A stretch of 64,000 nucleotides of DNA from Actinomycetaceae bacterium zg-1166 (GTDB taxonomy: Bacteria; Actinomycetota; Actinomycetes; Actinomycetales; Actinomycetaceae). The DNA is taken from contig CP064953.1 in assembly GCA_015679245.1 (NCBI GenBank), forward strand, positions 620,001 to 684,000. The letters are read 5' to 3'. The position numbers and the translations under genes were made by a program. The notes below the pieces were generated by a model that had not been told where the DNA came from, did no database searches, and worked only from the letters and a program-made list of their open reading frames with translations. Below are positions 63,181 to 64,000 of the stretch, one piece after another; within the stretch, counting starts at the first letter, position 1; each line of letters begins with the position of its first letter.

Positions 63181-63797
63181 TGACTCTGGGGAGTGCATGG
63201 GTGAAGGCATGGGTGGAACTCACCGCCGCAAGTGTGAGTGCCCACCGTGACGAGCTTATTGATCTCGATCGTGCAATTGGAGACGGCGACCACGGAGAGA
63301 ATCTGGATCGTGGCTTTAGTGAAGTGATGAAACAGTGGAGTGAGATAGGCGATGATCCTGCCGCTGCGCTCAAGCTCGTGGCAATGACTCTCATCTCCAA
63401 GGTCGGCGGTGCATCCGGCCCGCTTTTCGGTACGGCCTACCTTCGCATGGCTAGTGCCGTGAAGGAAGAAATTAATGGGGCTACCATCGCCGCGATGATT
63501 GAAGCAGGATCGGAGGGAGTCATCGCACGCGGAAAGGCCGAAGTGGGAGAAAAGACGATGGTCGATGCTTGGGTTCCAGCTGCAGTGAAGGCAAAGGAAG
63601 CAGCTGAGGCCGGTGCCTCGGCGCAAGAAGTTCTTGAGGCGGCAGCTGCTGCTGCTCGCACAGGGGCTGATTCCACACGCGATCTTATGGCCACCAAGGG
63701 ACGCGCATCGTATCTTGGAGAACGATCGATAGGTCATCGTGATCCTGGGGCGGTGTCTACTGCATACATTCTTGAGGCCGCAGTGAGGGCAGCGTAA
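63180..63797 (+). CDS. dhaL: Dihydroxyacetone kinase, DhaL (ADP-binding) subunit
   Basis: The 205-residue all-helical protein holds ADP with Mg through Asp30, Asp35 and Asp37 (DRAIGDGDHG), and has the GGASGPLFGT turn. It receives phosphate from DhaM and passes it to dihydroxyacetone on DhaK. Its ATG overlaps the dhaK stop (TAATG) with AAGGA upstream, and its stop overlaps the dhaM start in the same way. Confidence 0.95.
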   Translation: MTLGSAWVKAWVELTAASVSAHRDELIDLDRAIGDGDHGENLDRGFSEVMKQWSEIGDDPAAALKLVAMTLISKVGGASGPLFGTAYLRMASAVKEEINGATIAAMIEAGSEGVIARGKAEVGEKTMVDAWVPAAVKAKEAAEAGASAQEVLEAAAAAARTGADSTRDLMATKGRASYLGERSIGHRDPGAVSTAYILEAAVRAA

Positions 63798-64000
63798 TGA
63801 CTGTGGGATTCGTACTCGTTTCTCATTCTCCCCACGTAGCACAGGCAGTGGCGGAGCTCGCCGCGCAAATGGCACCCGATGTGCAGATCGAAACTGTAGG
63901 CGGAGATAGCGCCGGTGGTTTTGGAACGGACGTTGCCAAGGTGCTTGAAGCCTGCGAGTACGTCGAGGAGCGCTGTGAGCGTGTGGTGCTTATGGCGGAT
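63797..64000 (+). CDS. dhaM: PTS-dependent dihydroxyacetone kinase phosphotransferase DhaM, N-terminus
   Basis: The first 68 codons, cut by the right edge. The sequence MTVGFVLVSHSPHVAQAV carries the EIIA-mannose-like active-site His10, and continues DSAGGFGTDVAKVLEACE. DhaM takes phosphate from HPr and regenerates DhaL-ATP, which ties dihydroxyacetone use to the PTS. The ATG overlaps the dhaL stop. Whether later HPr or EI domains are fused is not visible. Confidence 0.9.
   Translation, partial: MTVGFVLVSHSPHVAQAVAELAAQMAPDVQIETVGGDSAGGFGTDVAKVLEACEYVEERCERVVLMAD

Overview
The window looks like a chromosomal segment of a fermentative actinobacterium, most likely of the family Actinomycetaceae (Arcanobacterium/Trueperella/Actinomyces type). 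Reasons seen in the sequence are the gene order lexA - LysM protein - nrdR with GAAC-N4-GTTC SOS boxes, a DUF3516-type helicase, a DUF3040 protein next to dinB, paired clpP1-clpP2, a HelD-like helicase, a PAC2-family protein, a T-box leader on ileS, and frequent GTG starts with strong Shine-Dalgarno sites. The genus is an inference. No insertion sequence, prophage, rRNA or CRISPR array was seen. One tRNA gene, tRNA-Lys(CUU), was found.

Layout. 1-4.3 kb: end of an unknown gene, a YggS-family PLP protein, a large DUF3516 helicase and tRNA-Lys. 4.7-9.8 kb: a leftward carbohydrate cassette (LsrF/DhnA-type aldolase, GlpP-type antiterminator, FGGY kinase, 2-hydroxyacid dehydrogenase, SDR) with an intrinsic terminator in its leader. 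10.2-14.4 kb: SOS-boxed recA-recX-miaB-miaA. 14.5-20.1 kb: a methyltransferase, hflX, a DinG-like helicase and L-lactate dehydrogenase. 20.6-22.9 kb: lexA, a divergent SOS-controlled LysM cell-division protein, and nrdR. 23-35 kb: an acyl-CoA ligase, a SerA-like dehydrogenase, a HelD-like helicase, a PAC2 protein, an MFS transporter, a spermidine-synthase-like protein, dinB and a DUF3040 protein. 35.7-40.7 kb: tig, clpP1, clpP2, clpX and a chorismate mutase. 40.9-47 kb: a sugar porter with a double alpha/beta-hydrolase under a divergent GntR/HutC regulator, then a second acyl-CoA ligase. 47-48.6 kb: a decayed region ending in the remnant of a cell-wall-anchored surface protein. 48.8-56.1 kb: valS, two cassettes of a secreted cysteine protein plus a small membrane protein lying on either side of proC, and an SDR. 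56.2-64 kb: a 24-bp tandem repeat, the T-box, ileS-folC, ndk, and dhaK-dhaL-dhaM (the last cut by the window edge).

How it fits together. Most of the window is housekeeping: DNA repair and SOS response, proteolysis and folding, tRNA charging and modification, folate and nucleotide metabolism. The accessory parts are the antiterminator-linked sugar cassette, the esterase/sugar-porter operon with its predicted operator pair, the PTS-type dihydroxyacetone kinase, and the duplicated secreted-protein/membrane-protein cassettes. One of the latter copies has decayed while its membrane partner stays open; this is the best candidate for an undescribed system, possibly a bacteriocin or contact toxin with its immunity protein. 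Short tandem repeats of 9-24 bp are unusually common in the spacers.
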